A stretch of 64,000 bases of DNA from Nannocystis exedens (GTDB taxonomy: Bacteria > Myxococcota_A > Polyangia > Polyangiales > Polyangiaceae): NCBI GenBank assembly GCA_945861885.1, contig CAMAVR010000001.1, forward strand, positions 148,886 through 212,885, read 5' to 3'. Shown here in pieces: positions 1 to 8,996 of the stretch (position 1 is its first letter; each line of letters opens with the position of its first letter). The notes under the pieces were generated by a model. That model was not told the origin of the DNA. It saw only the letters and a program-made list of their open reading frames with translations, and did not search any database. A program made the position numbers and the translations under genes.

Positions 1-3000
1 TAAAGTACTCAAACACAAGATACTCAATATGCTCATCTACTGAATAGTTGCGCTCACCGAGCGCGATTCGAACAACTTCTTCGGAGTTTTTGCTGCGGAC
101 CGCTTCCGTCAAACGCTTGACCTGCTGCACGTAGGTCGCATCGACGAGGTAGCTTGCTAGCTTGTTCATCAACGCGTTAAAATGGGCGACATCGTTCGTA
201 CCCAACTGCGCATGAAATGGCAGGTGGCTTCGACGAAGAAGCATGTAAATTAGATCGTTAAATTCGATGCGCTTTGTCGCGTCGGCCAAGTGAGCGAGCT
301 GCTGCCCTCCCCCTCCAGCCAACATCGGGGCGTATTTCGTCCCGTCGGCAACGATTTCTTCGCGAAGTTGCGCAAGTTTTTCTTCGCGCGTTTTGATTGG
401 AGGAATAGCTTGAACGACCTGCGTCCAATCATTAACGACGTATGTTTTTCTATTTTTTAGCGACGCGGTGACAAAATCACGAATTTGCTTCGATAAAGCC
501 AATTCGGGCACTGCATCGCTCAAACGGTCGTTCGCCGCCTCCGCGCGCTTTATCGATATTTCGAGCGCGGCCAATTTAGCGAGTTCGACCGCTTTATCGT
601 CGGCACTCGTTGTCGACACCGTAAACAGGCTAGCAATTTGCTCTTCCGAAAAGAGAGGCGTCGAGAGCGAATCTGTAACCTGAATAGCTGGTGCTCCGGT
701 GAGAACGTCTTTGGATGGCGAAGGAATAGGCGGCGTGTGAGGTTTAACGAGTTTAACCGGGTCGCCTTGCCCAATTGGGGTGTCAATTACGTGGAAATTT
801 GGGTCGTACTCGTACTTTTTGCGCGAGCATCCTTGGCAACCGTCGGAGTCCGGTGCGCCATGCCGCGTAAGAAGCGCGTTTAGCGTCCGAGACGAATCAA
901 AATAGAGGTCCCAGAGCCCTTGATTGTCGTTCCCCGATGCCAACGCGACGTGGTAGCGCGAGACCGCGTCGTCAAGAGTGCGCGAAAACTCGGCCCAAGG
1001 CATAATGTGCGCGCCGGACCGTCGTTCGGCGTCAAGTTGAAGCATGCTTTCGTAAAAAGCGAGTCGTACCGGCGCCTTGTCGCTTTGTAGCTCTTGAGAC
1101 GATTCTTCACGCACATACGCATTTAGCCAAAGTCTGGCCTCGTTTCTAAACTGCTCCATTGAAAGATTCGACACGTCGGCATGCGGAACGGCAGAGAGCA
1201 ACCAGCTGCGAGCGGTCGCGATGTCGCAGTCGTCATCGAGCAGCGTTTGATACAGTTGGCCGGTGTTGCTCCCGTCGATAAGTAGCTTCAGCGCTTCGAA
1301 GTCACCGCCGCTCCAGCTCGTTCGCAAAGCGGCTCTCGCGAGCTTGGCCGGCGTTTCTGACGCAGGGCGAACACTCGGATTTACGATGTATGCTTGGTTC
1401 GCCTGCTCTAGCTTGATCGCAGCAATTCTGTTTGTGATTCGTTGCAGGGCGCGAATGGCACGATCCAACTCATCTTGAGCCGCCTCGCGAGCGCTGTCAT
1501 CTTGAGCCGCCGCGCTGCCGTTCAATTTTTCGATCTTTTCGGAAAGATATTTGAGAAGCGTTGTGGCAATTCTGAATTCGTCGTCCACTCCGAGCAAGTC
1601 GCGATTAAAGAGATCGACTTTCTGGAGATAGGCGAGGTACATCGCCGTCAACGGCGCGAGCGCTGCTTCGTCATTAAAAGCTAACTGATAATACATCGCG
1701 TCTTTAATGAGCCACGATGCGGCCAAGAGAGAGATGGCATCTGCCCGCGGATCGTTGTCGCTTGGTTTATACGCTCGGTCTAAAATATTTCGCGTTGCGA
1801 TCCATCGCAAAATAGTAACTTCGGATTCAGAAAGCGGACCAAGAACCGAAGAGTTCGATCGAATTTGCTCCGCGGCAGCGCGGTACTCGTGTTGCCAAAG
1901 TCGCCGTAACGCCAAGTAAAATCGCCCGGTGTCGCTTCGGGGCAAAACGCGATTTTCTAGTTTCTCATCGTCAACGTCATAGATCTCGATCGGCGCGGTG
2001 CGATGTTGAACCTGAAATTGCGCTGCAAAGCTGTGAAGCGCTTTTTTGCCCCGTTCCATTTTCAGGCGCTTCGATTTCTCCGCGGGCGATTCGTCTTCCG
2101 GCGGAACTATCACTTTAGTTGGTTCGTCGACAAACGGCTGAATGGGCACTAGCGCTTGCCGCGACGTTGATGAATCGGTTTTTGCTTCGCACAATAGGTA
2201 CGAGACCGGAAGGCCTAGAGCGGAGCTGTATTGCTCGATCGCTACGACGTGATCTTTGAGGAGCGGGCATCGAAGGCGGCCGTCGATGACATCAAATTTA
2301 AGTTTGAGTCGCGGCAGTTCGACTTCAACAACATCTTTCTTGTTGGTCGACCAGAGATAGACACTTTTCCAGTCTTCGATCTGCTCAAAGACTCGATAGG
2401 GCGAATCCTTCGCAACGTTAATCGCAAAATCGCCATTTTTTCGCTGAATGGAAACAACTTGTCTGCCGCGCATCGTGACGGTAAACGGCGAAGATTCAAT
2501 AACCGTGAGGCCATCATCGCTCCCGAGTCGTTGCCAATAATCGACTCCTGGTAGATACGCGGATGTATCTTTGAGTACCGTAAGCGCGTCATCTGGAAGA
2601 TATTGAAACCAGGCGCCTTTCGGCTCTTCGCGCTGAATCTGCCACGCTTCGTTCGCAAGCTTCGCGCGGGCGGAGAGGCCGTCTTTCCATGTCCAAGAAT
2701 ACGCTTGGTCGCTTGCCAGACGGGTCGCGTTCTCTGGCGCTTTTACGTCGCCGAAGACTTTTTGATAAACCAAGGGTGGGATTGGAAATCCAACGATAGG
2801 ATTTCCGGCGTCGACCACTTCGCCTCGGATGACGTCAATCGTGTAGTTGCCGCTTGAAAATACTCCCGGATAGTTTTCAATCCAAGTGCCGTCTGGCGTC
2901 CCGGGGAGAATGTCGGCTCTTATCTCGTTAAGCGCCGCGTCGTTGCCACGAAAGTAGGCTAACAAAGCAGTTGTGTTGGCCACCAATATATTTTGAACTG

Positions 3001-6000
3001 CTCTCTCGCCAAATGGGTCTTCGTAGGCCGCGTTGCGAATTGGGTGCAGTTGATGTTCGATATAGCTACGGAGCAGAAGCGCGATGCCGTCACTTCCTAC
3101 GGGCTGCGGGTCGTAAAGATATGTTTGAACTAGGTTGAGCCAGAGAAAGCTCTTTTCATCGAGGTCGGTTGCGGCTTTCGCGAGGCGCAATAGCTCCGCT
3201 CTAGTCCCCGTCAACTTCGCCAAGTCAGCGTCGCTGATTTTTGCGTTCAGTTTGGTCTTGGCGAATACGGCATAGTCATAAAAAATCTGCTTCATTCGAA
3301 GCGCGAAAGCGGCCCCTTGCATGTTGCTAATTTGGTAGAAATTATCGAACGATCGGTCGCAAAAAGATCCAAGTTCGCCGATAAGAATTGTCACGGCGGC
3401 TTCGTTGTGTTGAAGCTGATCGAGAAGCAGCGTCGGATCGAAAATCAACTTTTCAAACAAGCGCTGGTAAGCCGGCAAAAATAGCAAATTTGAATGGCGC
3501 GAAAAAAAGCTGAGCGTCTGAATAATTTGTTGATCGCGGATGCCGCTGATTCCCAAAATCCCACGCGCTCGTTCGCGACTCATTGTGTCGCTGAGCAGCC
3601 CGTTCAGCTTGTTAACAATAAGCGCGTTTGGCGCCTGACGGTCTCGAGTCGGCTTGCTATCGACCATCGCGGTGTAGAGCTTGTCGAGCTCCTGGCGATA
3701 TTTCGTCGCCTCGTCGTCGGTAAACGGCTTCGTTGCATTTTGCAAATGCGTGTACGGGCTTATGTAAAATCGCTGCGACGCATGCTTGAGCTTTTCGCCC
3801 TCTTTTTGATAAAAATGTTCGTCAATGGGAGGAATTTCGGCGCCAAATATTTCGTAGCTTAGTTCAACGAACTGCTCCTCGATAAATTCGTCTGCGGGGA
3901 GTCTGCGAAGTTCGCTGTCGCTAGCCTTCTCCGGATGTACGTATCGGCATGAGCACTCCCCGCCGGACAGACGGCCTATCCGGAAGAATCGTCTGGCGTC
4001 GGCCTCACGAATTCGAAACGCCGGGGTCTCATCGGTTGTCGTTACCGATGGATCCGAAACCCGAAAAGCAAACGACTTTCGTCTGCCGGCGACGAATTCG
4101 TGAGAATCGGCAGAGCCGAGTGTCCACGATGGCGTAATCGGTGCGGTAAGGAGAAGGTCGGTTATTCCGGAGAGGGTTCGAAGATCGTAAAAGGTTGGCG
4201 GAAGCGTATTTCGCGCCATCGCTTCAACCGCTTTTCGTTGGATGGCGTTTTCGCGACTTGCGCGAGACTTGGGCGGCAGCTGAACGACGACCGTGCATGC
4301 GAGCGGCCGATTGTCATTGTCGCTCGCAGGACACTCATACGTCGTCGTAGTCGGTGGGGTTACGGCATCAAAGTCGGCATTTTTTTCCAGCCATCGTTTT
4401 GCCCAAGCCAGGTCTTTCCAATTTATATTTTTTGACCACGACGTTGTTTGCTCCAGCGCCAGCGGCGAAACGTCGGTTGTCTTCCACAGGTGCCGCGACG
4501 CGCCCGAACCGCGGGAATAGTTGTATGCAGTATCGAGACCTACCGGGTAGTCTTCGTATCCAAAGAAAGATTTGGAGTTTGGTGCAAGGCGCTCATGTTC
4601 GTTTTGGTAGTAGCTTTTAAGCTCATGAAGCTTCCATTGCCAGCGCGGGTCTTCTATTTGAAATACTGATAGGTCGCCGAACAGAAAGTTGTCGATTCGT
4701 TGCTGAATCATGGAAGGGATGTCGAGCTGCGTTCGCAGATTGCTCGAATCGCCCACGGTCATCAATGTCAACGAAGTCAAAAATTGAATCGCCGTGATTC
4801 GTTCGTGGTTTTCGAAAACGGTTACACGTTTTAGAAGCGCCCACAAATAGAGCTCATCGATTTGCGCGAGCGCCGCCAAATCGGCCTGCTTCAACTGAGG
4901 CTGATGGAGATTCGCCTGCAAAGCGAGCTTCTCAACCGCATCGATTGCCGCGGGATAGTGGCCGCGCTCTACCGCGTCGAGCAGATCTTGTCGAAACGTG
5001 GCGAAATCAACTTCTGAAAAGTTCGAAACTTCGCTCGGAGCAATCGAACCGGTCGTGTCGGCAATTTGCGAAAGCGCGGGCAGCTGCGCGTCCGCGAAAA
5101 TGAGCGGAGCGTCAGCCCCCGGGTTGATGCTGGTGAATTGCGGTGCGCCGGCACTCGCAACCGCGTCAAGTTGGATTTGCGCCGCTGCAATGTCGTCATA
5201 AATTCGTCCGCCGATTCGGGCCGCCGCCGCCGCCGCACCTTTGTCGATAACGAAGTCGGATTGCGATTCGATCGCATCTCTAGCGAAAAATGTAAGCCCT
5301 TTTCGTAGTAAATTGACTCGACCAGGCTGCTCCAAATCGGCGGTGCTCGCGTAGTCGTTAATTGTTTTTGAGTTGATAAGAAATTCGAGTTCGGGCGCGA
5401 TAAATTCGGCGACTCGTCCCTTCCCTGCGACGATCTTCGTCAACACGCTTTCCATCACGAGCGGCGCGGTAAAGTAGACGCAAGTACCGGCATTTTGCGG
5501 GTCTGCAAAGAGCGCCGGATCGTATTCGATTGGGTCTTTTCGCCCTTCTAACATCGGCAGCGCCCGCTCGTAAAAATCGACTTCGGAGAGCGGTTTTAGA
5601 TAAATATCTTGAATTAGACTCAAGAACGCAAAGCTTGTAACGTTCGCGAACGGTATTTCAGTGACTTCCACGAACGGAAAATACTGCTGCTTATACCCGA
5701 GCAGCGAAGAGGCATGGTATTCGAGGCCGCCGCCTTCGTTGTAGACGCGGAATCCGTATGAATCGCCAGATTGTTTTGTGAACTGAAAGTTAACGGCATG
5801 TCCCTTCCAACCTCCGGGCATAAATAGCGACATGCCGTCTGGAAGCGCGAGCAGTTGCCGAATCAGTTCATCGCGAAATGCCGTGATTGAGTCGCTTTGA
5901 CCAAAGAGTACGTGAAGCCGCTCGGAATTGTCATAAGCGGCAATGAGTCCGTTCAGAACGTCTTGCCGGACATCTGGATGCGGCCTCGGATCTTTTGATA

Positions 6001-6637
6001 AAAAGTCGATTTTTGCGCCAAAGCACGGCTGGCTCTGCTCTTCATCGCTAATGTAGACATGGGCTTTCAGCTCATCGCGAATCACCGTCAGGGCATTTTT
6101 TCGATGGGCAAGCGTCTCCGCTTCGCCGCCATGCCCCTTCCCTCCCTCTTCTGCCGCGCCAAAAATATCGCCCTGAACTTGAAGAAACGTCGTGTCGCGA
6201 ATTTCGCTCGCCGTCGCCTCGTCGAATACCGGCCCTTTCGATGGGTTGGCCAATATTTGCTTTGTTCTGCAGTAAGAGAGAAGCTCTTGCAGCTGCTGGT
6301 AGTCGTCGACAACCTTTCGAAATTTCGTTTCGTCGACATCGCCTTTTTTATTTGAGAGTTCGGTAACCTCGGAGCGAAGGCGCTCTGGGATTTTGAACGT
6401 CGGGTCGTCCGCGTCCGAATCGCCCAGGCAATCGACGCTAACGTTCTCGAAATTCGATAACGAGCGAATCGCCTGCTTTTCGTAGTTTGGAAAACAAGCG
6501 TTGATGCGAGCTTGCTGCGATGGCTCTTTGCATCCGCTAGCGATCGCGACGACGGAGAGTGCCATCGATAGCAGTCGCAAGCGTACGACCGGATTTAACC
6601 GGAGCCGAAGCGGCCCCGAAAGCTCCCAAATCGCCAT
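1..6637 (-). CDS. Giant secreted lipoprotein, 3' end outside the window
   Basis: A single open minus-strand frame runs from the ATG at 6637 to the left edge without a stop: at least 2,212 codons, cut by the window rather than broken. A G-rich site (GGGGGGAT) lies about 7 nt upstream. The N-terminus has basic residues (RLRL, RLRLL), a hydrophobic run and the lipobox AIASGC, with the lipidated Cys at residue 36; this predicts an envelope lipoprotein. Around residues 265-320 are the patterns LPDGMSLFMPGGWKGHA and FRVYNEGGGLEYH, which look like a conserved globular core. The rest is mixed alpha-helical with many charged residues and no obvious repeats or membrane segments. I do not recognise the family. 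The 120-bp gap to the next gene holds no clear promoter. Real coding sequence: high confidence. Function: unknown. Confidence 0.88.
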   Translation of the reverse strand, partial: MAIWELSGPLRLRLNPVVRLRLLSMALSVVAIASGCKEPSQQARINACFPNYEKQAIRSLSNFENVSVDCLGDSDADDPTFKIPERLRSEVTELSNKKGDVDETKFRKVVDDYQQLQELLSYCRTKQILANPSKGPVFDEATASEIRDTTFLQVQGDIFGAAEEGGKGHGGEAETLAHRKNALTVIRDELKAHVYISDEEQSQPCFGAKIDFLSKDPRPHPDVRQDVLNGLIAAYDNSERLHVLFGQSDSITAFRDELIRQLLALPDGMSLFMPGGWKGHAVNFQFTKQSGDSYGFRVYNEGGGLEYHASSLLGYKQQYFPFVEVTEIPFANVTSFAFLSLIQDIYLKPLSEVDFYERALPMLEGRKDPIEYDPALFADPQNAGTCVYFTAPLVMESVLTKIVAGKGRVAEFIAPELEFLINSKTINDYASTADLEQPGRVNLLRKGLTFFARDAIESQSDFVIDKGAAAAAARIGGRIYDDIAAAQIQLDAVASAGAPQFTSINPGADAPLIFADAQLPALSQIADTTGSIAPSEVSNFSEVDFATFRQDLLDAVERGHYPAAIDAVEKLALQANLHQPQLKQADLAALAQIDELYLWALLKRVTVFENHERITAIQFLTSLTLMTVGDSSNLRTQLDIPSMIQQRIDNFLFGDLSVFQIEDPRWQWKLHELKSYYQNEHERLAPNSKSFFGYEDYPVGLDTAYNYSRGSGASRHLWKTTDVSPLALEQTTSWSKNINWKDLAWAKRWLEKNADFDAVTPPTTTTYECPASDNDNRPLACTVVVQLPPKSRASRENAIQRKAVEAMARNTLPPTFYDLRTLSGITDLLLTAPITPSWTLGSADSHEFVAGRRKSFAFRVSDPSVTTTDETPAFRIREADARRFFRIGRLSGGECSCRYVHPEKASDSELRRLPADEFIEEQFVELSYEIFGAEIPPIDEHFYQKEGEKLKHASQRFYISPYTHLQNATKPFTDDEATKYRQELDKLYTAMVDSKPTRDRQAPNALIVNKLNGLLSDTMSRERARGILGISGIRDQQIIQTLSFFSRHSNLLFLPAYQRLFEKLIFDPTLLLDQLQHNEAAVTILIGELGSFCDRSFDNFYQISNMQGAAFALRMKQIFYDYAVFAKTKLNAKISDADLAKLTGTRAELLRLAKAATDLDEKSFLWLNLVQTYLYDPQPVGSDGIALLLRSYIEHQLHPIRNAAYEDPFGERAVQNILVANTTALLAYFRGNDAALNEIRADILPGTPDGTWIENYPGVFSSGNYTIDVIRGEVVDAGNPIVGFPIPPLVYQKVFGDVKAPENATRLASDQAYSWTWKDGLSARAKLANEAWQIQREEPKGAWFQYLPDDALTVLKDTSAYLPGVDYWQRLGSDDGLTVIESSPFTVTMRGRQVVSIQRKNGDFAINVAKDSPYRVFEQIEDWKSVYLWSTNKKDVVEVELPRLKLKFDVIDGRLRCPLLKDHVVAIEQYSSALGLPVSYLLCEAKTDSSTSRQALVPIQPFVDEPTKVIVPPEDESPAEKSKRLKMERGKKALHSFAAQFQVQHRTAPIEIYDVDDEKLENRVLPRSDTGRFYLALRRLWQHEYRAAAEQIRSNSSVLGPLSESEVTILRWIATRNILDRAYKPSDNDPRADAISLLAASWLIKDAMYYQLAFNDEAALAPLTAMYLAYLQKVDLFNRDLLGVDDEFRIATTLLKYLSEKIEKLNGSAAAQDDSAREAAQDELDRAIRALQRITNRIAAIKLEQANQAYIVNPSVRPASETPAKLARAALRTSWSGGDFEALKLLIDGSNTGQLYQTLLDDDCDIATARSWLLSAVPHADVSNLSMEQFRNEARLWLNAYVREESSQELQSDKAPVRLAFYESMLQLDAERRSGAHIMPWAEFSRTLDDAVSRYHVALASGNDNQGLWDLYFDSSRTLNALLTRHGAPDSDGCQGCSRKKYEYDPNFHVIDTPIGQGDPVKLVKPHTPPIPSPSKDVLTGAPAIQVTDSLSTPLFSEEQIASLFTVSTTSADDKAVELAKLAALEISIKRAEAANDRLSDAVPELALSKQIRDFVTASLKNRKTYVVNDWTQVVQAIPPIKTREEKLAQLREEIVADGTKYAPMLAGGGGQQLAHLADATKRIEFNDLIYMLLRRSHLPFHAQLGTNDVAHFNALMNKLASYLVDATYVQQVKRLTEAVRSKNSEEVVRIALGERNYSVDEHIEYLVFEYF

Positions 6638-6757
6638 GACGCATCCCCCCGAAGCGCTGATTGATTGCGATAACGGTATCAGACAAACGGGGCGTCACGG
6701 CTCAGAGAGTGGTTATTGAACCGTATAACGTGGTGATGTTGCTGGGCGCGTCGAACG

Positions 6758-8806
6758 TTACGATCGCTCGAAAATACGCGGAGTATCGTTTCCAAACGTG
6801 CGCCCATGCCAAAAGCTCGACGTGATGTAGGCCCGCTGGAGCCATCGATCGGTCCCGTCATAACGCGGTGTAAATGCCGTTCTACCGCGCACAACTTTGT
6901 GGTTGTTGAACACGATGAGATCGCCCGGGCGGAGATAGACTTTTCGAAGCACGCTGGGCTCTTCGAGCGCGGCGCGGAGCTTTGCGAGCGCATCGTTGGA
7001 ACGCGCATCGGTGCCGCATGTGGTCTCGAGATTGAGGCGCAATTCGGGCGAATCGTCGGGGCCGCTGAGGAGCGGCGTCGCCGCCGAACTGTCGCCTCTC
7101 CGATGCGCACCCTTCCACGACTCGGGCGCGCCGATCACAAAGAGTGGCTCGCGGAGAACGCTGCGCACATCGTCTGTAAGCAGCGACAGCGCGACTTTGC
7201 CGGTAACAAACGTTGTCGCGGCAGCCGCTTCATGATCCGCGCGCAAACAGAATAGCGCGAGCATCGGTGGGCGAAGATCGGAAAAGGCGACTTCGGTGTG
7301 CACGAAAAACTCAGAGTCGCAGGTTTGATTCGATTGCGCCCCCTCGCGAGTTTGCACCGGCGCGATCGTGCTTATCAACGCGCCATCTTTCAAGGCGCGA
7401 AAGCCGTATGGACGCCCTAGTATTTGAGCGATTCCAAGAAGAATCGACTCGCTGACAAACGTGAATTTATCGAGCGGCTCACCGCCGTCGGATGGCGTTG
7501 CGGGGAGGCGCGGATCGACTGGCAAATTGCTCAGCAGAAGCACGCCGGGAGCGTCGGGACGATGAAACCGCTCGACCTGTTCCATCTGCGCGATCGAGAG
7601 CACATCGACCACGCGCTTGCACGCGTAAGCGACCGCTGTGTCGACGCGGTCGCCATAGGGCGACGGTGCATCGAGGAGCCCCCATCGAAGTGCTGCCGAC
7701 GACGCCGCATCGAGATCGATCGACACGACTTCGCTTTGAGCGCTTTCTTTTAGCGCGGCATCGTCGGTGCGCATGACCGGCATCAAAACAGAACCGCTGG
7801 TAGCCACGCTTACGACATCATGATTCGACGCGCGATAGATCCCCGGCCCAAAAAATTCATCGTTGAAGCAAAGCAGCGATCCAACAAAAACATGGTCGTT
7901 ATGCGCGGCGTCACCTGGAAGATGTTCTGCCAAAAAACCGACTTCGTGCGGTTCAAGATACGACGTCATAATCGCGCGTGTCGCCAGCACGCTCAGGATG
8001 CGCTTGTCGTGCGCGATAAAAATTGTTCGCAAATCGTTCAGGCAGAGCGAGCGCGCCATTGCCGAACGAACGTCGGGCGAAAGCGCCATGATTTCATCTT
8101 GGTGTAGTTCGAGAACAAGCTGTTCAATTGGGCCGCTCGCATCGCAGAGGAGCGAGTTGTCGATGCGCAATTCGCTCGGTGCGACGCGGCGCACTTCACG
8201 CCCGGCCGCGGCCATCGCGTCGCAAAAGAGATGAACATCGCCGCCGCGCTCGCGGCCGCGCACGACGCCAATCGGCAAATCTGGGGCAAATAGTTCAAGA
8301 AAAGCGAGCGGGATTCGTTCAAGTGACGATAGCCCCGCCACCCCTTTTGACGCCAAGTGCGGCAGCTGACCGGCGACAATATTGAGCGCGTGGCTAACGA
8401 AGTAGCCGTTCGTTGGGAAGCGCGCATTAATTTCGCGAACGCGCATCTTACCGTTTGCCGCGTGCAAAATATCGGGGCGAAACGTGCCGACGTCGTATTC
8501 AACAGGGCACTGTTCGAGCAGTTCGACAACATCGCGCGGAAGCGAGATGATTTCGGAAATGCGCGCGTCGTCAAAGTAGTTCCTGACAATCTGCGCAATC
8601 GCCTTGTGAAGCACGCGCGCGAGCTCACGTTGCTCCATGAGCCGCCGCCGCGTTACAACGACGGGGTCGGGGCTAAACGTATCGGTCGGCGCGAAATGGC
8701 TAAGATCGATGCCTACAAGCTTCGTAATAGCGCTGCGCAGTGACAGTTCGTTGTCCGTCATCGAATGACGGAGTCCAGGATTGGCGTTGCGGTCGATTGA
8801 AATCAC
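6758..8806 (-). CDS. ATP-grasp-like domain fused to an Fe(II)/2-oxoglutarate dioxygenase (TauD/AsnO type)
   Basis: 682 residues from a GTG at 8806 with GAGGA 6 nt upstream. The C-terminal half (about 420-682) is a clavaminate-synthase/AsnO-like oxygenase: HTEVAF gives the iron ligands H503 and E505, NNHKVVRG gives H636, and R658 in LQRAY is placed to bind 2-oxoglutarate. The N-terminal half (about 60-330) has RPDIL...MRVREINARFP and NDLRTIFIAHDKRIL, patterns of ATP-grasp ligases of the glutathionylspermidine-synthase kind, though I do not see a complete ATP-grasp lysine/glycine-loop set. Oxygenases of this family hydroxylate free or carrier-bound amino acids in peptide natural products. The protein may therefore ligate and hydroxylate an amino acid, or use the N-terminal part only for recognition. 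It stands alone between a hairpin terminator and the giant lipoprotein gene. Oxygenase domain: confident. Ligase-like domain: moderate. Confidence 0.8.
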   Translation of the reverse strand: MISIDRNANPGLRHSMTDNELSLRSAITKLVGIDLSHFAPTDTFSPDPVVVTRRRLMEQRELARVLHKAIAQIVRNYFDDARISEIISLPRDVVELLEQCPVEYDVGTFRPDILHAANGKMRVREINARFPTNGYFVSHALNIVAGQLPHLASKGVAGLSSLERIPLAFLELFAPDLPIGVVRGRERGGDVHLFCDAMAAAGREVRRVAPSELRIDNSLLCDASGPIEQLVLELHQDEIMALSPDVRSAMARSLCLNDLRTIFIAHDKRILSVLATRAIMTSYLEPHEVGFLAEHLPGDAAHNDHVFVGSLLCFNDEFFGPGIYRASNHDVVSVATSGSVLMPVMRTDDAALKESAQSEVVSIDLDAASSAALRWGLLDAPSPYGDRVDTAVAYACKRVVDVLSIAQMEQVERFHRPDAPGVLLLSNLPVDPRLPATPSDGGEPLDKFTFVSESILLGIAQILGRPYGFRALKDGALISTIAPVQTREGAQSNQTCDSEFFVHTEVAFSDLRPPMLALFCLRADHEAAAATTFVTGKVALSLLTDDVRSVLREPLFVIGAPESWKGAHRRGDSSAATPLLSGPDDSPELRLNLETTCGTDARSNDALAKLRAALEEPSVLRKVYLRPGDLIVFNNHKVVRGRTAFTPRYDGTDRWLQRAYITSSFWHGRTFGNDTPRIFERS

Positions 8807-8934
8807 ATCGTCCTCACAAAAAGTTAAGTCGCGATTTGTCAGGTCGCATTAAGTGAGGTGGCGCGAGAAATGCGACTGCGCAACTGTCAATCGAAAAAAA
8901 GCGAGCAGCGGTCGGCGGGCACCAACGCGGGTAT

Positions 8935-8995
8935 GGCGGGGGCTCGTCCCCCGCCGAGGCACCTCTCCGTAGGGCGGGGGCTCGTCCCCCGCCGA
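8935..8995. terminator. Tandem identical hairpins after the metalloprotease gene
   Basis: Two identical 23-bp copies (8935-8957 and 8973-8995) each fold into a GC-rich stem GGCGGGGG / CCCCCGCC with a CTCG/T loop. The second copy ends immediately before the stop codon of the minus-strand metalloprotease gene (8997). No T-run follows, so this may be an intrinsic-like or attenuating structure, or a REP-type repeat that blocks RNA decay. Confidence 0.6.
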
Positions 8996-8996
8996 G

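Noticed and set aside
2231-2658. Short frames on both strands inside the first 6.6 kb
   Set aside because: They lie within the uninterrupted giant lipoprotein frame, which has a signal peptide and continuous protein-like sequence.
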